This document shows, in pieces, positions 55,617 through 64,000 of a stretch of 64,000 nucleotides of DNA. The stretch lies in NCBI RefSeq assembly GCF_007741495.1, contig NZ_CP036262.1, positions 3,410,001 through 3,474,000 of the forward strand, in the 5' to 3' direction. The notes under the pieces were generated by a model, which was not told the DNA's origin, searched no databases, and worked only from the letters and a program-made list of their open reading frames with translations. Made by a program: the position numbers and the translations under genes. Within the stretch, counting starts at the first letter, position 1. Each line of letters opens with the position of its first letter. This DNA comes from Roseimaritima multifibrata (GTDB lineage: Bacteria; Planctomycetota; Planctomycetia; Pirellulales; Pirellulaceae).

Positions 55617-55793
55617 ATGACCGAAGTTAGTCTCTTAGAATCACTCGATCAAGCTATCACTTCTGAACTGAAAAGCATTTCCAAGGTCGCCAAGAGAAGC
55701 AGCGGCAACGAATACGATGCTGGCGATGAGAATTTGGAGTGTGGGGCACACGATCTTGACGAGAACTTAACGAAAGGCTCCAGGTACAACTAG
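55617..55793 (+). CDS. Possible 58-aa peptide gene in a conserved element (copy B)
   Basis: MTEVSLLESLDQAITSELKS begins a 58-residue acidic peptide ending in LTKGSRYN. The upstream ~80 bases and the start match the element at 25550-25660. Just before the ATG, TCCCC and GTCAG could pair with CTGAC and GGGGA, forming a hairpin over the start region. The stop overlaps the convergent CBS gene's stop by four bases. Peptide or regulatory RNA cannot be decided from sequence. Confidence 0.5.
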   Translation: MTEVSLLESLDQAITSELKSISKVAKRSSGNEYDAGDENLECGAHDLDENLTKGSRYN

Positions 55794-56308
55794 ACTTGCC
55801 TGAAACGCTTGTCTGCGATCAGGCGGACCAGATCCATCGTGGTTACGATTCCGACCAAGACGCCGTGATCGGTGACGGGAAGACGATGGAATCGATATTT
55901 GGCGATTTGGCGTGCGATCTCACTGATCGGGCAATTTAAGGGAATGGTGTGTGGGTTGCTGGTCATCACATCGCCTACCTTTAGTCCCTCGATGCGTTCA
56001 CCAACGCGGTCGGCGATGTCCTTGAATGATTCCATTTTCGATTCATGGAAACCGCTTTCGTCGAAGTAGAAGTCGGACGTTTCCTTCGCGACTTCACGCT
56101 CGGCACAAATTTGACTAACGACGTCTGATCGCGAGACGATCCCTACAAGTTTCCCTTCATCGACAACGGGAAAGCCGCTCACATTCGCTGTGAGAAGTTG
56201 GCGTTCCAGGTCTGGCAGCGGTAGGGTCGAAGGGACGGTGCTTACCGCGACCTTCATGATGTCGTTGGCGGTTAGCTCTTGCGTTGCATCGTTCATTGCA
56301 GATTTCAT
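55790..56308 (-). CDS. Tandem CBS-domain protein
   Basis: A 172-residue protein made of two CBS domains: VSGFPVVDEGKLVGIVSRSD and RFHRLPVTDHGVLVGIVTTM, joined by a helical insert (residues ~70-105). CBS pairs bind adenosine nucleotides and regulate partners. No catalytic domain. The start is ATG 56308 or 56296. Confidence 0.9.
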   Translation of the reverse strand: MKSAMNDATQELTANDIMKVAVSTVPSTLPLPDLERQLLTANVSGFPVVDEGKLVGIVSRSDVVSQICAEREVAKETSDFYFDESGFHESKMESFKDIADRVGERIEGLKVGDVMTSNPHTIPLNCPISEIARQIAKYRFHRLPVTDHGVLVGIVTTMDLVRLIADKRFRQV

Positions 56309-56645
56309 CTTGGTTACAGGGATACGCGAATTCGCCGAAAACCGTCGCCTATTTCACTGCTGACGAGTTTCATTCAAGCCCGAACGGCTTCTGATATTTC
56401 GCCGCCCGCTGTGGTTAAAAACTAAGACGACCGTCTGAAGTGATTCCACCGCTCAACCATCATTTTGGCGCCGACAGATCGATTGAATTACGGTGGATTC
56501 CCTTTTTTATGAAGCGGATCGCGGTTGCCGTGGAGGGAAGGTCGGAGAGCGATAGCAACGAAAACCTGGCATCTGACCCGCTGGTACCGTCCGCCGAATC
56601 CGTATCGCTATCACCCTTGGCTTCGCCCAAATTTCTCCATCTTCT
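56309..56645. other. Intergenic region, no gene supported
   Basis: It lies between the CBS and truncated-hemoglobin genes on the minus strand; possible CBS promoter. Confidence 0.4.
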
Positions 56646-57029
56646 TTAACCATCGACGTTGCTGTCGCCAGTGATCTTATCCTTGTACGTCGCCAAACGA
56701 GCGAGTGCGTCATCGACGTCTCGTTTGGAGGCACCACAATCTTCCATTGCATCGGCGAAGTGCCCACAGAATTTTGCGAAGTGGCGTGATGTGATCCCGC
56801 GTCCGGCGTGAACGGAGGAGAGTTCCGCGCCGGTGTATTCGACCGGGCCATCCAAGGCAGAGGCGAGGAACTGCAATTGCATCTTGCGCACTCGATCCAT
56901 CGGGATGTCTTTGAAGAACGGACCAAGTTCTTCGTCGGCTAAAACACGCCGGTACATCTCGTTGACGATTTCGGCAATCGCCTCGGTCCCACCTAAACGT
57001 TCAAACAGTTCTTTGGATTCATCGTTCAT
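56646..57029 (-). CDS. glbN: Truncated hemoglobin, group 1-like
   Basis: A 127-residue 2-on-2 globin: LGGTEAIAEIVNEMYRRVLA with the B10 Tyr, PFFKDIPMDRVRKMQLQFLA, and proximal His in ITSRHFAKFC. It binds O2 or NO and could detoxify NO or peroxides. It follows the c-type heme protein gene on the same strand with only one base between stop and start, so they are co-translated. Confidence 0.9.
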   Translation of the reverse strand: MNDESKELFERLGGTEAIAEIVNEMYRRVLADEELGPFFKDIPMDRVRKMQLQFLASALDGPVEYTGAELSSVHAGRGITSRHFAKFCGHFADAMEDCGASKRDVDDALARLATYKDKITGDSNVDG

Positions 57030-57030
57030 G

Positions 57031-57513
57031 CTAAGGCTCTTGCTTGGAAACTCGGGATGGCCAATGAGATGGAATTAGCTGCACGTCACTCGGCTGCGGC
57101 TGAGCCAGACGACGGGAGTCGCGGACGTAATCGTGGCAGTTGACGCAGGTCGTCGTCAGAGCAAGGTAGGTGAACATGACGCCTTCGTGGCTGTTGTCTT
57201 TTGCAGCCTGCTCTAACTGATTGCATTGCCGCCGAAAGGTTTGGCCAAAGTGTTCGTAAACTGTGTCTCTTGATCGCGGCCATTCAGCGGCTTCACTGAT
57301 TCGCTTCATCTGGTTCGCCCCGCGAGCGATGGTGTCAAAGTCCCTTCGCAGCAGTCCTTCAAGCACCTGCTGGGAAGTCACCAACTTCAGTCGCATCAGC
57401 GACCCAGGGACCTCACCGATAGGAGTCACTGCTGGACTGTCCGGAGGATCGGCGTGGACAGAACTGATAGCGACCAGCGCCGTAAAGATTCCGGTAACAA
57501 TGATTCGTTTCAT
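57031..57513 (-). CDS. Exported single-heme cytochrome-like protein
   Basis: ATG 57513 (MKRIIVTGIFTALVAISSVH) begins a signal peptide; the frame also opens at 57528. One CxxCH heme motif (TTTCVNCHDYVRD) lies near residue 127, after a helical region (residues ~50-115), the pattern of cytochrome c'-type four-helix proteins. It is directly upstream of the truncated hemoglobin gene, suggesting a joint NO or O2 role. Cytochrome c' proteins bind NO (known). Confidence 0.8.
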   Translation of the reverse strand: MKRIIVTGIFTALVAISSVHADPPDSPAVTPIGEVPGSLMRLKLVTSQQVLEGLLRRDFDTIARGANQMKRISEAAEWPRSRDTVYEHFGQTFRRQCNQLEQAAKDNSHEGVMFTYLALTTTCVNCHDYVRDSRRLAQPQPSDVQLIPSHWPSRVSKQEP

Positions 57514-58189
57514 TAATCGTAGCCTCATGCTTTCGTGTTAACGCCTCTCCACCCTTGCGGCGTTCCAGTCCGCTGCAGTTGTGAACTGGAGATAAACGTA
57601 GCCAAAGGCAGCTTCCATGCCAATCCAGATTTCATAGGCAATCGTGAAACCGGTCTTCGGGGTGTGTGCCGGAGACGCACACAATGAGACAATCGGCGCG
57701 CCCGCCGTAGGTTTAAGGCGAACGGCGGCACTCCAGATTAGTCGACAGGACGACTATCCATTCAGGTACCTCCGTGTCGCCATTTAGTGAAAGTCCTGCA
57801 GCGAAACTTTTCCCGATCGCTTTGTTCGAGCGTTGTTCGCTCCTGGTAATGATATCAACGGTTGAGTGACATTTTTTTTGATCGAACGTCGTTGGCGATC
57901 ATTTATTTAAGGGGGGCGTCATTTCGCGAGGGACGTGAAATCGATTGGTGACGTATTGCGGGTCTGTCCACGCTGTGACGAGCGTAGCCACGTGGATGCC
58001 GTAGCTGCCGACGCCAGACGGTGGTTCTCGCCCGGAAACCGCTACCGATTCATTTCTCGTCGCGGGGCGAGGAGGTTCTGTGGGGAAGTTAAGGCACCTA
58101 AACATGAGGGCATTGGTTTTCATTTTCCGTAGTTGGAATTTGCACGCGGGATGCTTACGCTCTTACGGCAATGACGCTAATCTTCTCGC
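57514..58189. other. Intergenic region with divergent promoters
   Basis: It holds the presumed promoters of the cytochrome/globin operon and the SLC13 transporter gene. No gene supported. Confidence 0.45.
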
Positions 58190-60019
58190 ATGACTACTGA
58201 CATTTGGATAGTGACCTGCGTCCTGCTGGCGACGATCATTGCTTTCGTGCTGGATCGTTTTCGCTTGGACGTGGTTGCGTTCGTTTCGTTGTTAGCACTT
58301 CTGCTGACTGGGATCCTCACACCGACGGAAGCGACCGCGGGGTTCTCTAACTCCCTTGTCCTAATGATTGCGGGACTATTCGTTGTTGGAGGGGCCATTC
58401 TGGCATCGGGCATCGCTGATCTTGCGGGCAGGTGGCTGGGGCAAGTCGGAGGTACGTCCACGGTTCGGCTGACGGCGACCGTGATGCTTGCCAGTGCTTT
58501 GTTGTCAGCATTTCTTAGTTCGACCGGGACCGTCGCGGTGATGTTGCCGGTCGTCTTGAGCCTTTGCCGTCGCGCAGAGGTTTCGCCGTCAAAGCTCCTG
58601 ATACCGCTGGCGTTTGGTGCTTCATTGGGAGGCATGTTGACGCTGATTGGGACGCCGCCGAACATGGTCGTCAATCAAGAATTACGCGATGCGGGGCTTG
58701 AGCCGTTCGAGTTCTTCTCGTTTGCCCCGGCGGGGATTCTGATGCTCGCTTTGGGCATCGTGTTCATGTGTACGATTGGTACGCGTCTGCTTCCGAAAAT
58801 GCGGACGAGCGCCGAGGACGCGACGCGTCATCAAGGTTATGTGTCACGGCCAGAGCTAATCCACAGCTACGCCGTCGACGATAAAATATGCGAAATTCGA
58901 ATTCCTCGTAAATCAAAATTTGCAGGTCGGACCTTGCGGGACCTCGGGCTCCGCACCAACTTTCAGTTCAACGCGCTTGCGGTTTCCACGCCGAGTACCA
59001 AGGGAACGGTGGTCCGTAAGTGCGACGCAGATACCCTTCTGCAGGGCGGTGACACGTTGTTTATCAAGTCATCGAATGAAGAATGTCTGGCAAAACTAAT
59101 CGATGAAGGGCAAATCGAATCGGTAGCGTTACCAGCGGTATTGCCTAAAGAAGTTCATCTTGCGGAACTCATTATCCCACCGCGTTCGGAATTTATTGGA
59201 CGTACGGTGCGGGACGTAGAGTTTTTTCGCTTGTATGGAACGATGGTGCTTGCGCTGCATGACGGAACGCAACCGGCCAGCACACGAACTTCGGACACTC
59301 CGCTTACTTCGGGCGACACCTTGTTGGTCGCCGCCGATGCCCCCGCTTTGGAAAGATTAAGGAAATCGCGGAACAACGTTTTGCTGGTCAGCGAACAGGA
59401 GGAACCGCCGGAGACACCGCTGGCTCCAGCGGCCCGTTGGGTTGTCGTGATCCTTGTTGGAATGTTGGTCGCGATGAGTTTTGGGATCGTCGCAAACGTG
59501 ACCGCCGTTCTTGTCGCCGCTACGCTGATGGTGATTGTCGGTGCGTTTCGTGGGACGAATGTTTACCAAAGCGTCAATTGGGAAAGCATTGTGATGATCG
59601 CGTCGGTGATGCCGCTCGCCACGGCGTTGCAAAAGACCGGAACGCTTGACCTAGTCGTTAGTGTGATCGTGGAGAGCCCAGGACTAACGAATCCATTGGC
59701 ATTATTGCTACTTCTGTTTGCGGTCACGTCGCTGCTAAGCCAAGCGATCTCGAACACCGCGACCAGTGTGCTGATTGCTCCACTCGCACTCGAGTTGGCG
59801 GAGCGGCTTGATGTGTCACCGTATCCATTGCTGATGGGGGTTGCGCTGGCTGCGTCAACCGCTTTTGCCACTCCCGTTGCATCGCCGATCAATGCTTTGG
59901 TCGCTGGAGCAGGGAGGTATCGTTTTGGCGATTTTTTGAAAGTTGGCGTGCCGCTTCAAGTGCTGATTCTTCTTGCGACACTCGCCTGCGTCCCGTTTCT
60001 GTTTCCTTTCAGTCCGTAG
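58190..60019 (+). CDS. SLC13/DASS-type anion transporter with two central RCK-C (TrkA-C) domains
   Basis: A 609-residue transporter. N-terminal membrane segments carry LSSTGTVAVMLPVVLSLCRR and FGASLGGMLTLIGTPPNMVV, and the second half has ISNTATSVLIAPLALELAER, the paired SxT motifs of the DASS fold. Residues ~215-390 are two cytosolic TrkA-C domains (FAGRTLRDLGLRTNFQFNA; FIGRTVRDVEFFRLYG). Such proteins import sulfate or dicarboxylates; the RCK domains would sense a ligand. Stand-alone. Confidence 0.9.
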   Translation: MTTDIWIVTCVLLATIIAFVLDRFRLDVVAFVSLLALLLTGILTPTEATAGFSNSLVLMIAGLFVVGGAILASGIADLAGRWLGQVGGTSTVRLTATVMLASALLSAFLSSTGTVAVMLPVVLSLCRRAEVSPSKLLIPLAFGASLGGMLTLIGTPPNMVVNQELRDAGLEPFEFFSFAPAGILMLALGIVFMCTIGTRLLPKMRTSAEDATRHQGYVSRPELIHSYAVDDKICEIRIPRKSKFAGRTLRDLGLRTNFQFNALAVSTPSTKGTVVRKCDADTLLQGGDTLFIKSSNEECLAKLIDEGQIESVALPAVLPKEVHLAELIIPPRSEFIGRTVRDVEFFRLYGTMVLALHDGTQPASTRTSDTPLTSGDTLLVAADAPALERLRKSRNNVLLVSEQEEPPETPLAPAARWVVVILVGMLVAMSFGIVANVTAVLVAATLMVIVGAFRGTNVYQSVNWESIVMIASVMPLATALQKTGTLDLVVSVIVESPGLTNPLALLLLLFAVTSLLSQAISNTATSVLIAPLALELAERLDVSPYPLLMGVALAASTAFATPVASPINALVAGAGRYRFGDFLKVGVPLQVLILLATLACVPFLFPFSP

Positions 60020-60289
60020 CCGTGGCCACAAGATCCGGGGGGGCGATCTGTGAAGCTGTGTTTACTTTTCCCGTGAAGTGGGCACTTGGTAAGTCGGGGG
60101 CGATGCTATTGGTTAAACCCTGGTGTCTGCCCTAAGTTAGCTGGTCGAGTTCTAAGAACTGGATAAACTGAGGGTATCTGTCGACCGACAGCTTTCGTCA
60201 AATTCGGCTGTCGATTTGTATTGCAGCGTTGAGGTAGGCGTTGACCGTGGAAAGGTCGTATTCGTAAATTGCTTTAAGGGGACAGATTA

Positions 60290-61159
60290 GTGAAGACGAT
60301 TGTGGTTGCTACGGATTTCTCGGAACGTTCGGATCGCGCCATTCGGCGAGCAACGTTGCTGACGCGTGAATTTGGAGCCAGTCTTCATTTGGTTCACGTA
60401 ATTGATGATGACCAGCCACGGTTGATCGTGCAGGCTGAACGAGATGCCTCGCTCAAGATTCTTGAGGAACTGGCGACAACTCTTGAAGAGGTCGATGGCG
60501 TGCAATGCGATTTTCGTGTTGTCCTTGGCAATCCGTTTATCGGAATCTCGGAGGCCGCGCGAGACATTGGAGCTGACCTAGTCATCATTGGTCCCCATCG
60601 CCGGCAGTTGCTCCGAGACATCTTGGTCGGGACAACGGCGGAAAGGACCATCCGGACGGCAGATCGCCCCGTCTTGTTAACAAATGGTGTTCCGACGGGG
60701 GCATACCGTCGAGCAATCGTCGCTTCCGACCTTTCCACCTACTCGGAAGCAACGTTTCGCACCGCGAAATCCCTTGGAGTGCTTGATCGGTTGAATGTCT
60801 CTCTGCTCCATGTGTTCAGTGACCCAGGAACTCCTCTGATGAACCGCGCGTCATTAAGCGACAATGAGAAGCAGTCGTACATCGCTGACGTACGGAACCG
60901 AGCGGGAAAAGAGGTGGCGGCATTCATGGCCCGAATCAACGCTGGAGAGATGTCCACGGTCTTAAAACCCATTACAGGTAACATTGCTGAAACGATTTGC
61001 GAAACAGCCAACGCGTTGTCTAGCGAGCTAATTGTCCTTGGAACGTGCGGTCGCTCGGTTATTACGCGGGCCCTGATGGGAAGCGTGACAGAAGGTGTTT
61101 TGCGCAGCTCTGACCAAGACGTTCTTGCGATACCGCCGCCACGAAATCAACCGGTATGA
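60290..61159 (+). CDS. Tandem universal stress protein
   Basis: Two USP domains in 289 residues. The first begins KTIVVATDFSERSDRAIRRA and the second RAIVASDLSTYSEATFRTAK. The ATP-binding G-x2-G-x9-G(S/T) pattern is present in the second (GTCGRSVITRALMGS) and degenerate in the first (GPHRRQLLRDILVG). The start is GTG 60290, preceded by AGGGGA. Tandem USPs respond to starvation and oxidative stress; catalase follows 370 bases downstream. Confidence 0.9.
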   Translation: MKTIVVATDFSERSDRAIRRATLLTREFGASLHLVHVIDDDQPRLIVQAERDASLKILEELATTLEEVDGVQCDFRVVLGNPFIGISEAARDIGADLVIIGPHRRQLLRDILVGTTAERTIRTADRPVLLTNGVPTGAYRRAIVASDLSTYSEATFRTAKSLGVLDRLNVSLLHVFSDPGTPLMNRASLSDNEKQSYIADVRNRAGKEVAAFMARINAGEMSTVLKPITGNIAETICETANALSSELIVLGTCGRSVITRALMGSVTEGVLRSSDQDVLAIPPPRNQPV

Positions 61160-61529
61160 TGGGCTTGCCGTGCCGCAGATGCTCTTTCATCTATATCGGC
61201 GAGCTTTTGAAGGGGATGGCTTTGGATGTGTTGCCGACAGGCTGACCTTTTTGTTGAGCCCATTTCGTTTACCTCGATAGTCCCGCATCCGGACTTGCAC
61301 CGAGCGGGGGCGCGACGGCCAGTTACCCTTTTGTCCGTTCGCTATACGATTCCTTGTCAGGCCTAAAACGCCATTGCGGTGGCGGGGGCGGTGGGCTGAC
61401 AAAGCATGGTGGCGTTGGAGTCGACATATAGGTGACTGCTCGCTGTAGTAACTCGCGGCGACTTGAAGGAAGTGCTAGATTGGATCCGACTGGCGGATCG
61501 CCGAAATCCCACGACAAAGGACTCTTCGC
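61160..61529. other. Intergenic region upstream of the catalase gene
   Basis: No gene supported. Probable katA promoter region; no clear operator was identified. Confidence 0.4.
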
Positions 61530-62984
61530 ATGACTAAGAAAGATACGAAACCGACGACCACGGATGCGGGGTGCCCCGTTTCCAGTGACGAGCACTCGTT
61601 GACCGTTGGCCCGGATGGCCCCATCCTATTGCATGACCATTACCTCATCGAGCAAATGGCCAACTTCAATCGTGAGCGGATTCCTGAGCGGCAGCCACAT
61701 GCGAAAGGTTCTGGTGCTTTTGGGCATTTTCAGGTGACCCATGATGTTAGCGCATTCACCAAAGCCGCGGTGTTCCAGCCGGGGACAAAGACGGACACCT
61801 TGGTGCGTTTTTCGACGGTTGCGGGCGAGCGTGGCAGTCCGGATACTTGGCGCGACCCCCGTGGATTCTCGGTGAAGTTCTATACCACCGAAGGGAACTA
61901 CGACATGGTTGGGAACAACACGCCCGTGTTCTTCCTGCGTGATCCGATGAAGTTTCAACATTTCATCCGATCACAAAAGAGGCGGGCGGACAACGGCCTG
62001 CGCGACCATGACATGCAATGGGATTTTTGGTCTTTGTCGCCCGAATCGGCGCATCAGGTGACGTGGTTGATGGGGGATCGCGGGATTCCAAAAACTTGGC
62101 GGAACATGAACGGCTATTCCAGCCACACCTATATGTGGGTCAACGCCGATGGTGAACGGTTCTGGGTGAAGTACCACTTCAAAACGGATCAGGGCATCGA
62201 CTTTCTCACGCAGGAGGAAGCCGATCGATTGGCCGGGGCCGACGGTGACTACCATCGTCGTGACCTGTTCAACGCGATCAAGCAAGGGGATCATCCCAGT
62301 TGGTCTTTGAAAGTGCAGATCATGCCTTTTGAAGAAGCGAAGACCTACCGTTTGAATCCGTTCGATTTGACTAAGGTCTGGCCGCACGCGGATTACCCGC
62401 TCCACGATGTGGGCAAGTTAACGCTGGATCGTAACCCAACCGATTTTCACACCGAAATCGAACAGGCTGCGTTCGAGCCAAACAACCTTGTTCAAGGCAT
62501 TGGTATCAGTCCTGACAAGATGTTGCTTGGTCGCATGTTCGCTTATGCTGACGCTCATCGACATCGCCTGGGTGTGAATTACAAGCACATTCCCGTCAAT
62601 GCACCGCAATGTCCCGTGTTCAGTTACAGCAAGGACGGGCAGGGGCGAACGCAAAACGTTTCGGATCCGGTTTACGCTCCGAATTCGAAAGGTGGACCGG
62701 CGGCGGATGGCGAACGTTTCCCTGACGACGCGACTTGGGCGACCGATGGCGAGTTCACGCGTGCCGCTTATACGCTGCGTGAAGATGATGACGACTTCGG
62801 CCAGGCCGGAACCTTGGTACGCGACGTTATGGATGATGAACAACGCGAGCGACTGGTGTCGAATGTTGTCGGACATCTTAAGGGAGGCGTGGCCGAACCT
62901 GTGCTGGAACGAGCGCTGCAGTACTGGAGCAACATCGACAAGGAAATTGGTGACCGCATTCGCAAGGGTGTTTCAGGCGGTTAA
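61530..62984 (+). CDS. katA: Monofunctional heme catalase (small subunit)
   Basis: A 484-residue catalase. The distal His lies in [14 protein letters not shown], the conserved Asn in [14 protein letters not shown], and the heme-ligand Tyr in [34 protein letters not shown] is the family signature. Length fits the small-subunit class. AAAGGA precedes ATG. It converts hydrogen peroxide to water and oxygen. A hairpin separates it from the convergent antiporter gene. Confidence 0.95.
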   Translation: MTKKDTKPTTTDAGCPVSSDEHSLTVGPDGPILLHDHYLIEQMANFNRERIPERQPHAKGSGAFGHFQVTHDVSAFTKAAVFQPGTKTDTLVRFSTVAGERGSPDTWRDPRGFSVKFYTTEGNYDMVGNNTPVFFLRDPMKFQHFIRSQKRRADNGLRDHDMQWDFWSLSPESAHQVTWLMGDRGIPKTWRNMNGYSSHTYMWVNADGERFWVKYHFKTDQGIDFLTQEEADRLAGADGDYHRRDLFNAIKQGDHPSWSLKVQIMPFEEAKTYRLNPFDLTKVWPHADYPLHDVGKLTLDRNPTDFHTEIEQAAFEPNNLVQGIGISPDKMLLGRMFAYADAHRHRLGVNYKHIPVNAPQCPVFSYSKDGQGRTQNVSDPVYAPNSKGGPAADGERFPDDATWATDGEFTRAAYTLREDDDDFGQAGTLVRDVMDDEQRERLVSNVVGHLKGGVAEPVLERALQYWSNIDKEIGDRIRKGVSGG

Positions 62985-62998
62985 GAAGTTGTGGGCAA

Positions 62999-63036
62999 CG
63001 GTTGTCGTGGATCAACGAAACGATCCACGACAATCG
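62999..63036. terminator. Probable bidirectional terminator between convergent genes
   Basis: A 15-bp stem: CGGTTGTCGTGGATC at 62999-63013 with GATCCACGACAATCG at 63022-63036 (one G-T pair), 8-base loop. No strong T-run is present on either side. Position between the catalase and antiporter stops supports a termination role. Confidence 0.65.
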
Positions 63037-63074
63037 CGCAGCGGCGGCAGAAGAGCTGACCGACGCATGCCCGG

Positions 63075-64000
63075 CTAGTTCGTTGCGGTCCCTGTTTCGG
63101 TCAGCCACGTTTTGACCTGTTCACCGATTGCGCCACCGACCTGTTCCTCGTCACCGCTGATGATTCCACCTGCGGCGGCTAAGGCGTCGCTGTGGATTTG
63201 GTATCGTGACCGAACCAGTACCGTCGCGGAGGGATTCATCGATCGGACCAACTGCAAGATCGTCAGGGCGGAACGGAAATGCGGTAGCGTAACGATCACC
63301 AGTTTCGCCTCACCGATCGACGCGTGCTCTAAAACGTCGGGGGATGTTGCATCGCCAACGTGTCCATCGAAGCCACGTTGGCGAGCGGTAAGAATTCCAG
63401 CGTGATTCAGGTCAATCACAGTCACTCTCAAATGCGACTCCATTAACGGTATCGAGGCAAGCTGGGCAGTTGGTCCGAAACCAACCACCACGACATCGGT
63501 CGTATGAGGTGAACTAGGCGTACCATCTTCCGCGCTGATGTCGATGCCGACGCCCAACATTCTTGCTGCCCAATCACCGAACTTCGGAGCGAATGGGACT
63601 GCCAGAGCGCTGACAAAAAACGACACAATGGTGACCGAAACAACGAGTGCGTAGACGTCATCCGACACGACGCCCGAGGTGCGTCCGATCGCCCCTAAAA
63701 CAAATGCGAATTCGCCGATCTGAGCCAGAGCCAGTCCGGTGGCGGCTGCCACACGCAGCGATTGCCGGAACGCTAGGAAAATCGCTGTCGTGATTACCAG
63801 TTTGCCAATGGTCAATGCGGCCGTTGCGGCGACTACCCAGTGAAGGTGCGAGAGAATCCAGAGCGGGTCCGCCACCATCCCAGCGGAACCAAAGAACAGC
63901 GTCAGTAACAGGACTCGGAGCGAGGATACATCGGCGCGAATCTGGATCGCAAATTGACTGCTGCCCAGCAACATGCCGGAAATGAACGCGCCCAGAGCTG
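63075..64000 (-). CDS. Kef-type cation/proton antiporter with RCK (TrkA-N) domain, partial
   Basis: The reading frame is open to the window edge: residues before Met at 63974 continue ALGAFISGMLLGSSQFA, a typical Kef core, so the N-terminus is outside the window. Seen are several membrane segments (RVLLLTLFFGSAGMVADPLW, GLALAQIGEFAFVLGAI), then a Rossmann RCK domain with VVVGFGPTAQLASIPL and nucleotide-binding TVIDLN. Such proteins exchange K+ or Na+ for H+ and are gated by NAD(H) or glutathione adducts. RYQIHSDALAAAGG ends the RCK domain. Confidence 0.9.
   Translation of the reverse strand, partial: ALGAFISGMLLGSSQFAIQIRADVSSLRVLLLTLFFGSAGMVADPLWILSHLHWVVAATAALTIGKLVITTAIFLAFRQSLRVAAATGLALAQIGEFAFVLGAIGRTSGVVSDDVYALVVSVTIVSFFVSALAVPFAPKFGDWAARMLGVGIDISAEDGTPSSPHTTDVVVVGFGPTAQLASIPLMESHLRVTVIDLNHAGILTARQRGFDGHVGDATSPDVLEHASIGEAKLVIVTLPHFRSALTILQLVRSMNPSATVLVRSRYQIHSDALAAAGGIISGDEEQVGGAIGEQVKTWLTETGTATN

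Overview
The window looks like chromosomal DNA of a planctomycete, most likely a Rhodopirellula-like member of the Pirellulaceae. The evidence is the gene content: a PEP-CTERM protein, a secreted DUF1080/sorbosone-dehydrogenase fusion, a fused flavin/4Fe-4S membrane oxidoreductase beside a DUF547 protein, a DUF11 adhesin-like protein and a TAT-exported phospholipase C. Intergenic regions are long and many genes stand alone or in short operons. No rRNA, tRNA or CRISPR array was found. Assignments come from reading motifs; no database search was run.

Region 1 (1-10962, minus strand) is a tightly packed anti-phage-type operon. In transcription order it encodes an excisionase-like helix-turn-helix protein, a DrmD-like SNF2 helicase, a zeta-toxin-like P-loop kinase, a 70-aa partner, a 1743-aa Eco57I-class adenine methylase and an SMC-like coiled-coil ATPase that leaves the window. 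Helicase plus methylase is the signature of class 1 DISARM, but the kinase pair and the coiled-coil ATPase are not core DISARM genes. The methylase gene carries in-frame insertions of GAGTGG-type repeats. One insertion contains a complete four-helix-bundle (23S rRNA intervening-sequence type) gene in another frame.

Region 2 (12032-18372, plus) is a three-gene operon: a membrane protein with a possible decayed kinase lobe, a secreted protein, and a 1210-residue protein that joins a zinc ribbon, an FHA-like region, an ABC ATPase, membrane segments and an alpha/beta-hydrolase.

Region 3 (18373-25830) holds an integrase-like relic, a terminator, the PEP-CTERM protein, an unknown secreted protein, the DUF1080/dehydrogenase fusion, and a REP-associated tyrosine transposase between arrays of its palindromic repeats.

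Region 4 (25837-36410) is redox and stress metabolism: DUF547 plus fused oxidoreductase, an IS256 relic, a five-gene minus-strand operon (DUF1328, SDR, aldehyde dehydrogenase, DJ-1/PfpI, SDR) and an AI-2E family permease.

Region 5 (36628-47150) holds a DUF11 protein whose terminator is followed by a decayed group II intron, small envelope proteins, a truncated methyltransferase, an AhpD-like/flavin-reductase pair and sparse small genes.

Region 6 (47156-64000) holds a Czc-type heavy-metal RND efflux pair, phospholipase C, a CBS protein, truncated hemoglobin with a one-heme protein, an SLC13 transporter, a tandem universal stress protein, catalase, and a Kef-type antiporter cut by the window edge. 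Regions 4 to 6 together look like a stress, redox and metal-resistance neighbourhood.
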